Shown one piece after another: positions 8,460 to 17,042 of a stretch of DNA of 64,000 nt. The stretch's first letter is position 1. Every line of letters begins with the position of its first letter. Location of the stretch: NCBI GenBank assembly GCA_003170275.1, contig PNAM01000106.1:329818-393817 (forward strand), in the 5' to 3' direction. Origin of the DNA: Myxococcales bacterium (lineage in GTDB: Bacteria; Myxococcota_A; Polyangia; Palsa-1104). The notes under the pieces were generated by a model that ran no database searches, had not been told where the DNA came from, and worked only from the letters and a program-made list of their open reading frames with translations. The translations under genes and the position numbers were made by a program.

Positions 8460-9875
8460 CTAGATGCGCGGCTCGATGTGCGTGGGAGTGGCCCTCAGGC
8501 GCAGCAGTCTGGCGGGCAGCGCGCGCAGCCAGCCGGTGAATCGTCCGAAGCTCAGCCGCAGCTTCCGTCCGACCGAAGCGAGCAGCTCGCGCCGCAGATC
8601 GGCCACCAGATCGCGCGCCGGATCGAGCCCGCGCAGCACGCCGTCGAGCAGCGCGAGCGCGCGCACCAGCGCCACCAGCGACGGCGACATGCGCAACCGA
8701 TGCGTCCGCCCGACCGCCACCATCTGCCCGAGCACCTTGGCGCCGTTGCCCTGGCCGGCCGCGTCCTTCACCAGCTGCTGCAGGTCCGCCTCGAGCCGCG
8801 CGCGATCCACGCTTACCGCCGAGCCGTCGGGCGAGAGCGCGAGCACCGCGTCGCACAGCGCGCGCTTGCGGCCGAGCGCCATCGCGCGCACCAGCCGGCC
8901 GAGCCCCTCCTTGAGCGGCGCCTCGACGGCATCCACCGCGCCCAGATCGATCAGCACCAGTCGGCTGTTGCCCTGGGCATCGGTCTCCACCATCACGTTG
9001 CCCGGGTGCGGATCGGCATGGAACACGCCGTAGTCGAGGATCTGCCGCGTGAACGCGCGCAGCAGCTTGGAGCGCGCCGCGCGCCGCGCCGGCTCGTCCA
9101 GCTCGTCGAGCCGCTTGCCGTGCACGCGCTCGAGCACCAGCAGCGTCTGCCGCGTCCACTCCGGATACACGCGCGGCACGCGCACCTCGGGCGCGTCGTG
9201 CAGCAAGCCGCCCAGCCGCGCGGCGTTGTGCGCCTCGTGGCGGAAGTCGAGCTCGGCGGTGATCGATCGCTCGAACGCGTCGATCAGCGCGAGCGGATCC
9301 ATCATCGCCACCTCCGGCATCGCGCGCGCCATCAGCGCCGCCATCCAGCGCAGCATCTGCAGATCGGCCGCGACGGTCTTTAGCAGGCCGGGCCGCTGCA
9401 CCTTGACGACCACGTCCTCGCCCGAGCGCAGCCGCGCGCAGTGCACCTGCCCGATCGACGCCGCCGCGAGCGGCTCCGGGTTGAACCACGCGAACGCGTC
9501 CACCGCGTCCACGCCGAGCGCCAGCTTGATCGCGCGCAGCACCATCTTGGGCTTCATCGCCGGCACCGACGAGTGCAGCCGCGCGAGCGCGCGCGTCACC
9601 TCGGGCGGGAACAGATCTTCGCGCGTCGCCAACAGCTGCCCGAGCTTGATGTACGTCGGCCCGAGGTCCGCCAGCACGCGCGCGATGCGCTCGCCGAGCT
9701 GGCGCCGGTTGCGCACCAGATCACCGTCGGAGCGGCCGGTGATCACGCGGGTGGCCAGCTCGCCGAAGCCGTGCCGCGTGAGCACGAACGCCACGCGATG
9801 CAGCCGCGCCGCCGGCACCAGCCAGCCCGACTGCAGCTCGAGCGGTTCGGTGACGCGATCGACGACGATGTTCAT
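8460..9875 (-). CDS. UbiB/AarF (ABC1/ADCK) family atypical kinase
   Basis: 471 aa. It shows the family-specific KxGQ motif (YIKLGQ, K77-Q80), the Ala-rich loop replacing the Gly-loop (AAASIGQVH, 137-145), the VVVKVQ lysine (K158), the catalytic HADPHPGNVM loop and LIDLGAVD as DFG equivalent. Family members support ubiquinone or isoprenoid lipid biology at the membrane. The usual C-terminal transmembrane pair is not obvious; the tail is Arg/Leu-rich. The start codon overlaps the stop of the small upstream gene (ATGA). Specific substrate cannot be inferred. Confidence 0.87.
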   Translation of the reverse strand: MNIVVDRVTEPLELQSGWLVPAARLHRVAFVLTRHGFGELATRVITGRSDGDLVRNRRQLGERIARVLADLGPTYIKLGQLLATREDLFPPEVTRALARLHSSVPAMKPKMVLRAIKLALGVDAVDAFAWFNPEPLAAASIGQVHCARLRSGEDVVVKVQRPGLLKTVAADLQMLRWMAALMARAMPEVAMMDPLALIDAFERSITAELDFRHEAHNAARLGGLLHDAPEVRVPRVYPEWTRQTLLVLERVHGKRLDELDEPARRAARSKLLRAFTRQILDYGVFHADPHPGNVMVETDAQGNSRLVLIDLGAVDAVEAPLKEGLGRLVRAMALGRKRALCDAVLALSPDGSAVSVDRARLEADLQQLVKDAAGQGNGAKVLGQMVAVGRTHRLRMSPSLVALVRALALLDGVLRGLDPARDLVADLRRELLASVGRKLRLSFGRFTGWLRALPARLLRLRATPTHIEPRI

Positions 9876-10102
9876 GTACTCCGCCGCTCGCGGGCGCGAC
9901 GTTCGCGCACCCTCCGATTTCCGGAGACCGCGACGAATAGAGCAGCCACCTTCTTTTCGTCCAAGATCCTGCGGGCCTCCAGCATGCGCGAGCCGCGCCC
10001 GACGGCGCCGCGCTTCCGGAAATCAGTGTCCCGTACGTTCCAAGGCCAGCCGTCGACGAGGATCTCGATGTCTTCGTAATACTTGGGCTCGTCCGACTGC
10101 AT
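9872..10102 (-). CDS. Small hypothetical protein coupled to the UbiB-like kinase
   Basis: 76 aa from ATG 10102, which has GGAGGAG a few bases upstream and therefore beats the longer in-frame start at 10165. The sequence MQSDEPKYYEDIEILVDGWP begins acidic and ends strongly basic (RRVRERRARERRST). I do not recognise a family. It is coupled to the downstream kinase gene by an ATGA overlap, so it may act with it. Cytosolic, no membrane segment. Confidence 0.65.
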   Translation of the reverse strand: MQSDEPKYYEDIEILVDGWPWNVRDTDFRKRGAVGRGSRMLEARRILDEKKVAALFVAVSGNRRVRERRARERRST

Positions 10103-10176
10103 GGGGCTCCTCCAGCCGCGCATCCGGAGCAAGCCTCGTGCCGCAACGCGTCTTATGGTACACACGCCGCTTCGCC

Positions 10177-10872
10177 ATGAAGCTATCGATCGTCATTCCG
10201 GTCTTCAACGAGGCCAACACCGTTTCCGCGCTGATCGAAAAGGTGCGCTCGGTCGATCTCGGCCCCGGGCTCGACAAAGAGATCATCATCGTCAACGACG
10301 GCTCCTCCGACGGCACGCGCGAGGCGCTACGGGCGTACGAAGCCGATGTCGACGGCGTGCGCGTCCATCACTCGGTGGTCAACCTCGGCAAGGGCGCGTC
10401 GATCCGCATCGGGTTCGCCCACGCCACCGGCGACATCGTCACCATCCAGGACGCCGATCTCGAGCTCGACCCGAGCGAGTTCAAGCGGCTGGTCGTGCCG
10501 ATCGTCGACGGCAGCGCCGACGTGGTGTTCGGCTCGCGCTTCCTCGGCAAGGGCAAGAAGGGGACTCTCAGCTTCTACGTCGCGAATCGCGGGCTGTCGA
10601 TGCTCACCAACGTGCTCTACGGCGCGCGGCTCACCGACATCGAGACCTGTTACAAGGTGTTCCGCCGCGACGTGCTCGACGCGCTCAAGCTGCGCGGCTC
10701 GCGCTTCGAGATCGAGCCCGAGATGGTCGCGCAGGTGCTCAAGCGCGGGTTTCGCCTGGTCGAGCTACCCATCGGCTACAACCCGCGCACCACCAACGAA
10801 GGCAAGAAGCTGTCCTGGAAGGATGGCTATGGAGCCATCGCCATGTTGGTGCGGCAGCGCTTCGAGAAGTAG
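10177..10872 (+). CDS. Family 2 glycosyltransferase (dolichol-phosphate-sugar synthase-like)
   Basis: 231 aa single GT-A domain. MKLSIVIPVFNEANTVSALI, the nucleotide-binding IVNDGSSDGT, the metal-binding QDADLELD and GSRFL are diagnostic of DPM1/polyprenyl-phosphate sugar transferases of GT2. It likely transfers a sugar from a nucleotide donor to undecaprenyl phosphate at the cytoplasmic face. No C-terminal membrane helices are present, so it is the soluble type. A TATGGT hexamer lies at 10155-10160. It faces divergently from the 9872-10102 gene and converges on trxA with no gap. Confidence 0.88.
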   Translation: MKLSIVIPVFNEANTVSALIEKVRSVDLGPGLDKEIIIVNDGSSDGTREALRAYEADVDGVRVHHSVVNLGKGASIRIGFAHATGDIVTIQDADLELDPSEFKRLVVPIVDGSADVVFGSRFLGKGKKGTLSFYVANRGLSMLTNVLYGARLTDIETCYKVFRRDVLDALKLRGSRFEIEPEMVAQVLKRGFRLVELPIGYNPRTTNEGKKLSWKDGYGAIAMLVRQRFEK

Positions 10873-11202
10873 TTAGAGGGCTTTTTTGATCAGGTCTTCG
10901 ATCTTCGGCCGCGGGACCGCGCCGACGATCTGACCGACGACCTTGCCGTCCTTGAAGATCAGCAGGGTGGGGATCGAGCGCACGTCGAACTGGGTCGGCG
11001 TCTTCGGGTTCTCGTCGATGTTGATCTTGCCGACCTTGATCTTGCCGGCGTAGTCCTTGCCGAGTTGCTCGACGATCGGGCCGATCGCCCGGCACGGAGC
11101 GCACCACTGCGCCCAGAAGTCGATCAGCACGGGCGTCGAGGACTTGAGGACCTCGGCGTCGAAATTTCCGTCGGTAATCGTCGTGATGTTGTCCGAGGCC
11201 AT
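10873..11202 (-). CDS. trxA: Thioredoxin
   Basis: 109 aa, full thioredoxin length, with the active site W33-C34-A-P-C37 and the cis-Pro segment RSIPTLLIFKDGK. It reduces cytosolic protein disulfides with thioredoxin reductase. The start at 11202 (MASDNITTITDG) is chosen over the upstream 11253 start because GGAGGAG sits seven bases before it and because MASDN is the usual N-terminus. The upstream 80-base divergent region shared with the YfhO-like gene contains two inverted repeats. Confidence 0.95.
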   Translation of the reverse strand: MASDNITTITDGNFDAEVLKSSTPVLIDFWAQWCAPCRAIGPIVEQLGKDYAGKIKVGKINIDENPKTPTQFDVRSIPTLLIFKDGKVVGQIVGAVPRPKIEDLIKKAL

Positions 11203-11227
11203 GTTCTCTCCTCCAACTACCTGGGGC

Positions 11228-11271
11228 GTCACGGTTAACACGTGACCATCCATTCTATCAAGTGATGATAG
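11228..11271. promoter_or_regulatory. Two inverted repeats in the trxA / YfhO-like divergent region
   Basis: GTCACG-N7-CGTGAC spans 11228-11246 and CTATCA-N5-TGATAG spans 11255-11271; both arms match perfectly. They sit between trxA (minus) and the 11284 gene (plus). They could be operators for one or both genes; the second overlaps the TAGGAT -10 candidate (11269-11274) of the plus-strand gene. Confidence 0.45.
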
Positions 11272-11283
11272 GATGCGCAGCCC

Positions 11284-13629
11284 ATGTCGTCGGTGCCAAA
11301 CCGAACGCCATCTTACACAGTGGCCCTAGGCTGCGGGCTCGCTCTGCTCTTGAGCGTGCTGTATCTGCACCACGAGGTGCTGCTGGGCGGCATGGTGTAC
11401 CACATGGACGATGCGGCAGACGGGTATTACCCGAGCCATATCGCCATCTTGCGGGCCTATCACGACGGGGTGCTGCCGACCTGGGAGCGCGGCTCGTGGT
11501 GCGGCTGGCCGCTCACCGCCGATCCCTACTACGGCGCGTTCTATCCGCTCACGCTGCTGTTTGCGCTGTTTGGCGCGGTGCGCGGGCTCGGCTGGCAGGT
11601 CGCGGTGCACGTCGCGGGCGGGACCGCGAGCATGTTCTGGCTGTTGCGTCGCCGCAAGCTCGAGCTCGGCCCGGCGCTGCTCGGCGCGGTCTCGCTCGGC
11701 TTCTCGTCGTTCATGACCGTGCGCGTCCGCCACGTGATCTTCATCCAGCTCCTGGCGTGGCTGCCGCTGGTGCTGTGCGGCATCGAAGGCTGGCTGCAGA
11801 CGCGCCGCGCGCGCGATCTCGTGCTCGCCGCCGGCGCGACGGGGATGTTGCTGGTGTGCGGCGCGCTGCCGCTCGCGCCGTACGTGGTGCTGGTGGTCGC
11901 GGCGTACGTGCTGCCGCGCCTGGGCCGCGCCGAGCGGCGGCTGGTCGCGCTCGCCGGACTGGGTGCGGCGGCGCTCGTCGGCGGGCTGATCGCGGCCGCG
12001 CAGATCGTCCCGACGGTGGCGCACCTGCCGTACTCGCCGCGCGCGCTGGGCGCCGACTTCGCGTTCGCCTCGAGCTACGCGTGGCCCGACTGGACTTATC
12101 TCGGAACGCTGGTCGTGCCCGATCTGTACGGCACCGAGGATCGCCTCAACTGGTTCGGCGCGTTCAACCACTGGGAGATGGCCGGCTACTACGCGGGCCT
12201 GCTGGTGATCGTGTTGGCGCCGCTCGGCCTGATGCGCGCGCGCGCGCGGCCCGAGCTATGGACGCTGCTCGCCGTGTCGCTGCTCGCGATCACCCTCGCC
12301 TTCGGTGCGCAGTGGCCGGTGCACGGCTTCTTCTTCCGGCACGTACCGCTCTATTCGGCGCTGCGCTGCCCGACCCGCGCGCTGGTGATGCTGCTCGCCG
12401 CGGTGCCGATCCTCGCGGCCGAGGGCGCGACCTGGCTGCTCGACGGTGCTCGGATCCGCCGGCCGATCCCCGGCGCGGCGTTCGCGATCGGGATCCTCGC
12501 CGTCGCTGCGACGGTGTGGTGGGTGTTGCAGCATCCGCACCTGCCGATCGGGCCGGCGTTGCTCGCGCGGCGGCACGCGTTCGCGCACTTCGCGCTGGTG
12601 CTCGGCGCCGGCGGCGCGATCGTGATCCTCGCGCGCAGTGGTCTCGCTCCCTGGCGCGAAGCGGCGCTCGGCCTGGCGCTGGTCACGCTGATCGATCTGC
12701 TAGTGATCAACCGCGCCTACCTCACGCCCAGGCCGGCCGACTTCGCCGCTGGAACGGAGCGCTACACCGCCGTCGATTGGCTGCTCGATCAGAAACCTGC
12801 CGACCGCTTCGTTCCCGATCCGCGCGGGCCGTTCCGTCTGCACAACCTGGGCATGGTCTACGGCGTCGAGAGCGCGGCCGGCTACGACTCGGTGACCGTG
12901 TGGCACTACGTGCACTTCCTCTACATCCTCAACAATGGTGCGCCGTACCCGTGGCCGCAGCTCAAGGACGATCTGGCCGCCGGCGACATCAAGCGCTACG
13001 ACACGCCGCTGGTCGATCTGCTCAACGTGCGCTGGTCGATCTCGACGAGGGCGCCCGCGCCGGGCTGGATCGAACGGTTTCGCCCGACGCCGGGCAAGGC
13101 GCCGCACGCGCGCTACGAGGCGAGCTGGGATCCGCAGCTCGGCGTGTACGAGAATCCGCACGTGCTGCCGCGCGCGTTCGTGGTCTACGGCGCGCAGGTG
13201 CTGCCCGACGACGCCGCGCAGGCGCGCGCTCTCAGCCGTCTCGACCCGCGCAAGACCGCGCTGCTGGAGCGCGCGCCCGAGCCGGCGCCCGTCGGTGACG
13301 GCCGTCCCTTCACGCCCGCGACGCTGGTCCACGCCGACCGCCACCACCTGACCATCGACGCCACGCCCACCGCGGCGGGCGTGCTGGTGGTCTCGGAGAC
13401 CGACTACCCGGGCTGGACCGCCACCGTCGACGGGCAGCCCGCGCCGATCCTGCGCGCCGACTATGCCTTTCGCGGCGTGGCGCTCCCCGCCGGCGCGCAC
13501 CGCATCGAGATGACCTACACCTCACGACCGGTACGTTTGGGCCTGGGCCTGTCGCTGGTCGGGCTGCTGGCGCTCGCGGGCCTGGGCTGGACCGCTCGAC
13601 GTGGTCGCAAGGGCCCGTCAGTGTTATGA
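11284..13629 (+). CDS. YfhO-like integral membrane protein (GT-C-like fold)
   Basis: 781 aa. More than ten membrane helices fill residues 10-470, followed by a soluble C-terminal domain. GSWCGWPLTADPYYGAFYPL near residue 75 and ALRCPTRALVML are typical of the YfhO/DUF6541-like group, thought to be lipid-linked-sugar glycosyltransferases acting outside the membrane. In Bacillus YfhO is linked to lipoteichoic-acid glycosylation; the acceptor here is unknown. The nearby GT2 enzyme (10177) is the sort that could make its polyprenyl-sugar donor. TAGGAT at 11269-11274 gives a very short leader. Confidence 0.78.
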   Translation: MSSVPNRTPSYTVALGCGLALLLSVLYLHHEVLLGGMVYHMDDAADGYYPSHIAILRAYHDGVLPTWERGSWCGWPLTADPYYGAFYPLTLLFALFGAVRGLGWQVAVHVAGGTASMFWLLRRRKLELGPALLGAVSLGFSSFMTVRVRHVIFIQLLAWLPLVLCGIEGWLQTRRARDLVLAAGATGMLLVCGALPLAPYVVLVVAAYVLPRLGRAERRLVALAGLGAAALVGGLIAAAQIVPTVAHLPYSPRALGADFAFASSYAWPDWTYLGTLVVPDLYGTEDRLNWFGAFNHWEMAGYYAGLLVIVLAPLGLMRARARPELWTLLAVSLLAITLAFGAQWPVHGFFFRHVPLYSALRCPTRALVMLLAAVPILAAEGATWLLDGARIRRPIPGAAFAIGILAVAATVWWVLQHPHLPIGPALLARRHAFAHFALVLGAGGAIVILARSGLAPWREAALGLALVTLIDLLVINRAYLTPRPADFAAGTERYTAVDWLLDQKPADRFVPDPRGPFRLHNLGMVYGVESAAGYDSVTVWHYVHFLYILNNGAPYPWPQLKDDLAAGDIKRYDTPLVDLLNVRWSISTRAPAPGWIERFRPTPGKAPHARYEASWDPQLGVYENPHVLPRAFVVYGAQVLPDDAAQARALSRLDPRKTALLERAPEPAPVGDGRPFTPATLVHADRHHLTIDATPTAAGVLVVSETDYPGWTATVDGQPAPILRADYAFRGVALPAGAHRIEMTYTSRPVRLGLGLSLVGLLALAGLGWTARRGRKGPSVL

Positions 13630-13630
13630 T
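13625..13630 (+). promoter_or_regulatory. -10 hexamer positioned for leaderless transcription of the heme operon
   Basis: TATGAT; the seventh base downstream is the A of ATG 13637. It lies inside the last codons of the YfhO-like gene. No Shine-Dalgarno sequence before 13637. Confidence 0.6.
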
Positions 13631-13636
13631 TTGCCC

Positions 13637-13972
13637 ATGGCGAGGCTGTTCATTTCGCAAGAGCAGATGGATCGGTGGACCACCGAGGGCAAGGTCAAGC
13701 TCGACGACGACCGCATGCAGCTGCCGGCGCTCAATCGAACGTTCCAGCTCAGCTCGGCCGTGCACTTCACGCAGATGATCGACGGCGTCGATTCGCTCGA
13801 GCTGCTCGGGCGGGTCAAGACCGATGCGCAGCTCGCCGAGCTCAAGGCCGAGCACTACGGCGCGTCGGTGATCCTCGGCGACGTGGGCTACGAGTGCGTC
13901 GAAGGCTTCGTCGGCACGCCGGTCGAATCGGTCGGCATGGGTCAGTCCGGCCTGTTGAAGCTGGACGCCTGA
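13637..13972 (+). CDS. Conserved-looking hypothetical protein, first gene of heme operon
   Basis: 111 aa, soluble, begins MARLFISQEQMDRWTTEGKV. The middle contains VHFTQMIDGVDSLELLGRVKT and the end GTPVESVGMGQSGLLKLDA. I do not recognise a named family. It is the leading gene of a tight unit: the next gene (ccsA/hemX-like) starts immediately after its stop, then hemA and hemC follow with 1- and 4-base overlaps. This suggests a role linked to heme synthesis or its control, but that is inference from position only. Confidence 0.72.
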   Translation: MARLFISQEQMDRWTTEGKVKLDDDRMQLPALNRTFQLSSAVHFTQMIDGVDSLELLGRVKTDAQLAELKAEHYGASVILGDVGYECVEGFVGTPVESVGMGQSGLLKLDA

Positions 13973-14773
13973 ATGCCGCCGCTGTTTCCAGCGACGCTCG
14001 CGTTCTACGCGGTGGCGTGCACGCTGTATCTCGCGCACCTGGTAGGCGGCGCCAAGAAGCCGAGCGACAACCTCGCGCGCGGCGCACGGATCGCGCTCGG
14101 GCTGGCGTTCGCGTCGCACGCGGTCGACATCGGTTGGCTGTGCGTGCACGGGATGCACCCGGCCATCGACGCCAAGGAGGCGCTGTCGTTCGCGTCGTGG
14201 CTGATCTGCGGCGCGTACCTGGCCACCTCGTTCAAGTTCAAGGTGCCGGTGGTCGGCGCGCTGGTGGTGCCGGGCACCATGGTGCTCGACGTGGCCGCGC
14301 GCCTGACGCCGTCGACGGAGGCGCCGCGCGCCGGCTCGCTGCTCGGCACGGTGCACATCACGCTCGCCACCGCGGGCGTGGCGCTGTTCGCCGTCGCAGC
14401 GGGCGGCGCGGTGATCTACCTGATCGCCGAGCGCAACCTCAAGAAGCACAAGGGCGCGGGCATGCTCAAGGGCGGCCCGGCGCTCGAGACGCTCGACAAG
14501 CTCAACCGCCGCTGCATCCTGCTCGGCTTTCCAATCTTCACCATCGCCATGGTCACCGGCGCGATCTGGGTGGCGCGCATTCCCGGCGCGGGCGTGTTCA
14601 CGCCGCAGTACGCGATCGCGGCGGTGGCGTGGCTCCTCTATGCGGCGCTGCTGCTGGCGCGCGTGACCGCGGGCTGGCGCGGACGGCGCGCGGCGGTGAT
14701 GACGCTGGCCGGCTTCGCGACGGCGATGACGGTGCTGATCATCTATTTCCTCCGCGGGGTCTCGAAGGCCTGA
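13973..14773 (+). CDS. hemX: HemX/CcsA-like cytochrome c assembly family membrane protein
   Basis: 266 aa with about eight membrane helices. The YLIAERNLKKHKGAG stretch, the GTVHITLATAGVALFAVAAG helix and the LDKLNRRCILLGFPIFTIAM region match the CcsA/HemX family. I do not see the WWD heme-handling motif that defines true CcsA, so the HemX subgroup is more likely; in Bacillus HemX sits beside hemA and affects glutamyl-tRNA reductase level. Here it lies directly upstream of hemA, with its stop sharing a base with the hemA ATG. Membrane protein of the cytoplasmic membrane. Confidence 0.82.
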   Translation: MPPLFPATLAFYAVACTLYLAHLVGGAKKPSDNLARGARIALGLAFASHAVDIGWLCVHGMHPAIDAKEALSFASWLICGAYLATSFKFKVPVVGALVVPGTMVLDVAARLTPSTEAPRAGSLLGTVHITLATAGVALFAVAAGGAVIYLIAERNLKKHKGAGMLKGGPALETLDKLNRRCILLGFPIFTIAMVTGAIWVARIPGAGVFTPQYAIAAVAWLLYAALLLARVTAGWRGRRAAVMTLAGFATAMTVLIIYFLRGVSKA

Positions 14774-16113
14774 TGGCACGGCTGGCCGTCATCGGGCTGT
14801 CGCACAAGACCGCACCGATCGAGGTGCGCGAGCGCGCCGCGTTCGCCGAGGATCGCCTGCAGGCGGCGCTCGCGCAGGCGACCGCGATCCCCGGCGTCGG
14901 CGAGGCGATGATCGTCTCGACCTGCAACCGGGTCGAGCTGTACTGCGGCATCGACGCCGAGGAGGCGATCGCCGGCGTGCGTCGCTTTCTCGTCGACGGG
15001 CGCGGGCTGCCGAGCGACACGCACACGCACCTGTACGCGCATGACGGCGAGCACGCGGTGCGCCACTTGTTTCGCGTGGCCTCGTCGCTCGATTCGATGG
15101 TGGTGGGCGAGTCGCAGATCCTCGGCCAGGTGAAGCAGGCCTACGCGGCGGCGCTCGAGGCCGGCACCATCGGGCCGGTGCTGGGCCGCACGCTGCCGAA
15201 AGCGTTCGCGCTGGCCAAGCGCGTGCGCTCCGAGACCGACGTGGCGCGCTCGTCGGCGTCGATCGCCTCGGCGGCGGTCGATCTGGCGGCGCAGATCTTC
15301 GGCGATCTCGACGGGCGGCAGGTGCTGGTGGTAGGCGCAGGCAAGATGGGCGATCTGTCGGCGCGGCACTTGAAGGCCGCCGGCATCGCCGGGCTGTTCG
15401 TGGTCAACCGCACGCTCGAGCGCGCGCAGGAGCTGGCGGCGCGCCTGGGCGGCACCGCAGCGCCGTGGGACGACCTCGACCGCTTGCTCACCAGGGTCGA
15501 CATCGTGTTGTGCTCGACGGGCGCGTCGGAGCCGGTGATCCGCGTCGAGCGCGTCGAGAAGGCGATGCGCTCGCGCAAGGGGCGCTGGCTGTTCGTGATC
15601 GACATCGCCGTGCCGCGCGACGTCGAGCCCGCGGTGGGGAAGCTCGAGAACGTGTACCTCTACGACGTCGACGCGATCGAGCAGGTGGTGCAGTCGAACC
15701 GCGCCGGCCGCGAGCGCGAGGCGGAGGACGCGCAGGCGATCCTCGAGGAGGAGCTGAAGAAGTTCCACGCGCTGGAGCTGTCGCTCGGCGTGGTGCCGAC
15801 CATCAAGCTCTTGCGCGGGCGGTTCCTCGAGGTCGCGCAGGCCGAGGCCGAGCGCACGCTGTCCAAGCTACAGCAGGTCACCGATCGCGATCGCGCGGCG
15901 GTCAAGCAGCTCGCCGAGGCAATCGTCAACAAGCTGCTGCACACGCCGCTGACCATGCTCAAGAAGGAGGCGCAGTCCAACCCCGACTCGGAGCTGGCCT
16001 CGACCGTGCGCGCGCTGTTCGATCTGCACACCGGACACACCGAGGAGATCCACGTCGGTATCGACGAGCTCGACGATAACGTCGTGCCGCTCAAGAAGGG
16101 CGAAGGAACGTGA
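14773..16113 (+). CDS. hemA: Glutamyl-tRNA reductase HemA
   Basis: 446 aa. It converts glutamyl-tRNA to glutamate-1-semialdehyde, the first committed step of C5-pathway tetrapyrrole synthesis. The N-terminal catalytic domain has GLSHKTAPIEVRE and the nucleophile C51 in STCNRVE; VGESQILGQVK and the NADPH-binding VVGAGKMGDLSARHL follow, then the dimerisation helix bundle. The start codon shares its A with the upstream stop (TGATG). The stop overlaps the hemC GTG. Its presence shows the organism makes ALA by the C5 route. Confidence 0.97.
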   Translation: MARLAVIGLSHKTAPIEVRERAAFAEDRLQAALAQATAIPGVGEAMIVSTCNRVELYCGIDAEEAIAGVRRFLVDGRGLPSDTHTHLYAHDGEHAVRHLFRVASSLDSMVVGESQILGQVKQAYAAALEAGTIGPVLGRTLPKAFALAKRVRSETDVARSSASIASAAVDLAAQIFGDLDGRQVLVVGAGKMGDLSARHLKAAGIAGLFVVNRTLERAQELAARLGGTAAPWDDLDRLLTRVDIVLCSTGASEPVIRVERVEKAMRSRKGRWLFVIDIAVPRDVEPAVGKLENVYLYDVDAIEQVVQSNRAGREREAEDAQAILEEELKKFHALELSLGVVPTIKLLRGRFLEVAQAEAERTLSKLQQVTDRDRAAVKQLAEAIVNKLLHTPLTMLKKEAQSNPDSELASTVRALFDLHTGHTEEIHVGIDELDDNVVPLKKGEGT

Positions 16114-17042
16114 CCCTGCGCATCGCGACGCGCGGCTCCGCGCTCGCCTTGTGGCAGGCCCATCACGTGCGCGACCGGTTGCAGTCGGCCGAGCCGGGGC
16201 TCGAGGTCGAGCTGGTGATCATCAAGACCCGCGGCGACAAGATCCTCGACCGCGCGCTCTCCGAGGTCGGCGGCAAGGGCCTGTTCGTCAAGGAGATCGA
16301 AGAGGCGCTGCTCGACGGGCGCGCCGAGGTGGCGGTGCACTCGATGAAGGATCTGCCGGCCGAGGTGCCGGACGGGTTGATCATCGCCGCCATCCCCGAG
16401 CGCGAGGATGCGCGCGATGCGCTGATCGTCGCGCCGTCGCTGACCGCGCGCGACGTGGCCTCGCTGCCCAGGGGCGCGCGCGTCGGCACCTCGAGCTTGC
16501 GGCGCGTGTGCCAGCTCAAGGCGCGGCGCCCCGATCTCGAGCTGGTCCCGCTGCGCGGCAACGTCGACACGCGCCTCAAGAAGGTGCAGGCGGGCGAGCT
16601 CGACGCGATCGTGCTGGCGTGCGCGGGCCTGAAGCGCCTGGGCCACGCGGCCGCGATCACCGCCTCGCTCTCGATCGAGGAGTCGCTGCCGGCGATCGGC
16701 CAGGGCGCACTCGCCATCGAGTGCCGCACTGACGACGCCGCCACCCGCGCGCGCCTCGCGGTCCTGCACCATCCCGCCACAGCGCACGCGGTCGAGGCTG
16801 AGCGCGGCTTCCTCGGCCGCCTCGAAGGCGACTGCAAGACCCCGCTGGCGGCGCACGGAATCCTGCGCGGCGAACGTGTGGTGCTCGAGGGATTGGTCGC
16901 GTCACCTGATGGCGCCACCATCCTGCGCCAGACGCTCGAAGGCTCCGCCGCCGACGGGGCGCGGCTCGGGTGCGACCTCGCCGAGCTGCTGCTCGCCCGC
17001 GGCGCCCGCGAGCTCCTCGCCGCGGGAAAGACTACTTCTTGA
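16110..17042 (+). CDS. hemC: Porphobilinogen deaminase HemC
   Basis: 310 aa. Polymerises four porphobilinogens into hydroxymethylbilane. RIATRGSALALWQAHHV, IKTRGDKILDRALSEVGGKG, HSMKDLPAE and GTSSLRRVCQLKARRPDL are family signatures. The cofactor-holding cysteine is C242 in EGDCKTPLAAH. The GTG start overlaps the hemA stop by four bases (GTGA), coupling the two steps. The 3' end overlaps the convergent yceI-like gene by 11 bases. hemB and hemL are not in the window. Confidence 0.96.
   Translation: MTLRIATRGSALALWQAHHVRDRLQSAEPGLEVELVIIKTRGDKILDRALSEVGGKGLFVKEIEEALLDGRAEVAVHSMKDLPAEVPDGLIIAAIPEREDARDALIVAPSLTARDVASLPRGARVGTSSLRRVCQLKARRPDLELVPLRGNVDTRLKKVQAGELDAIVLACAGLKRLGHAAAITASLSIEESLPAIGQGALAIECRTDDAATRARLAVLHHPATAHAVEAERGFLGRLEGDCKTPLAAHGILRGERVVLEGLVASPDGATILRQTLEGSAADGARLGCDLAELLLARGARELLAAGKTTS

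Noticed and set aside
11262-13298. 678-codon frame overlapping the YfhO-like gene
   Set aside because: Same-strand shadow in another frame; Arg/Ala-rich with no hydrophobic helices where the real gene has a membrane protein.
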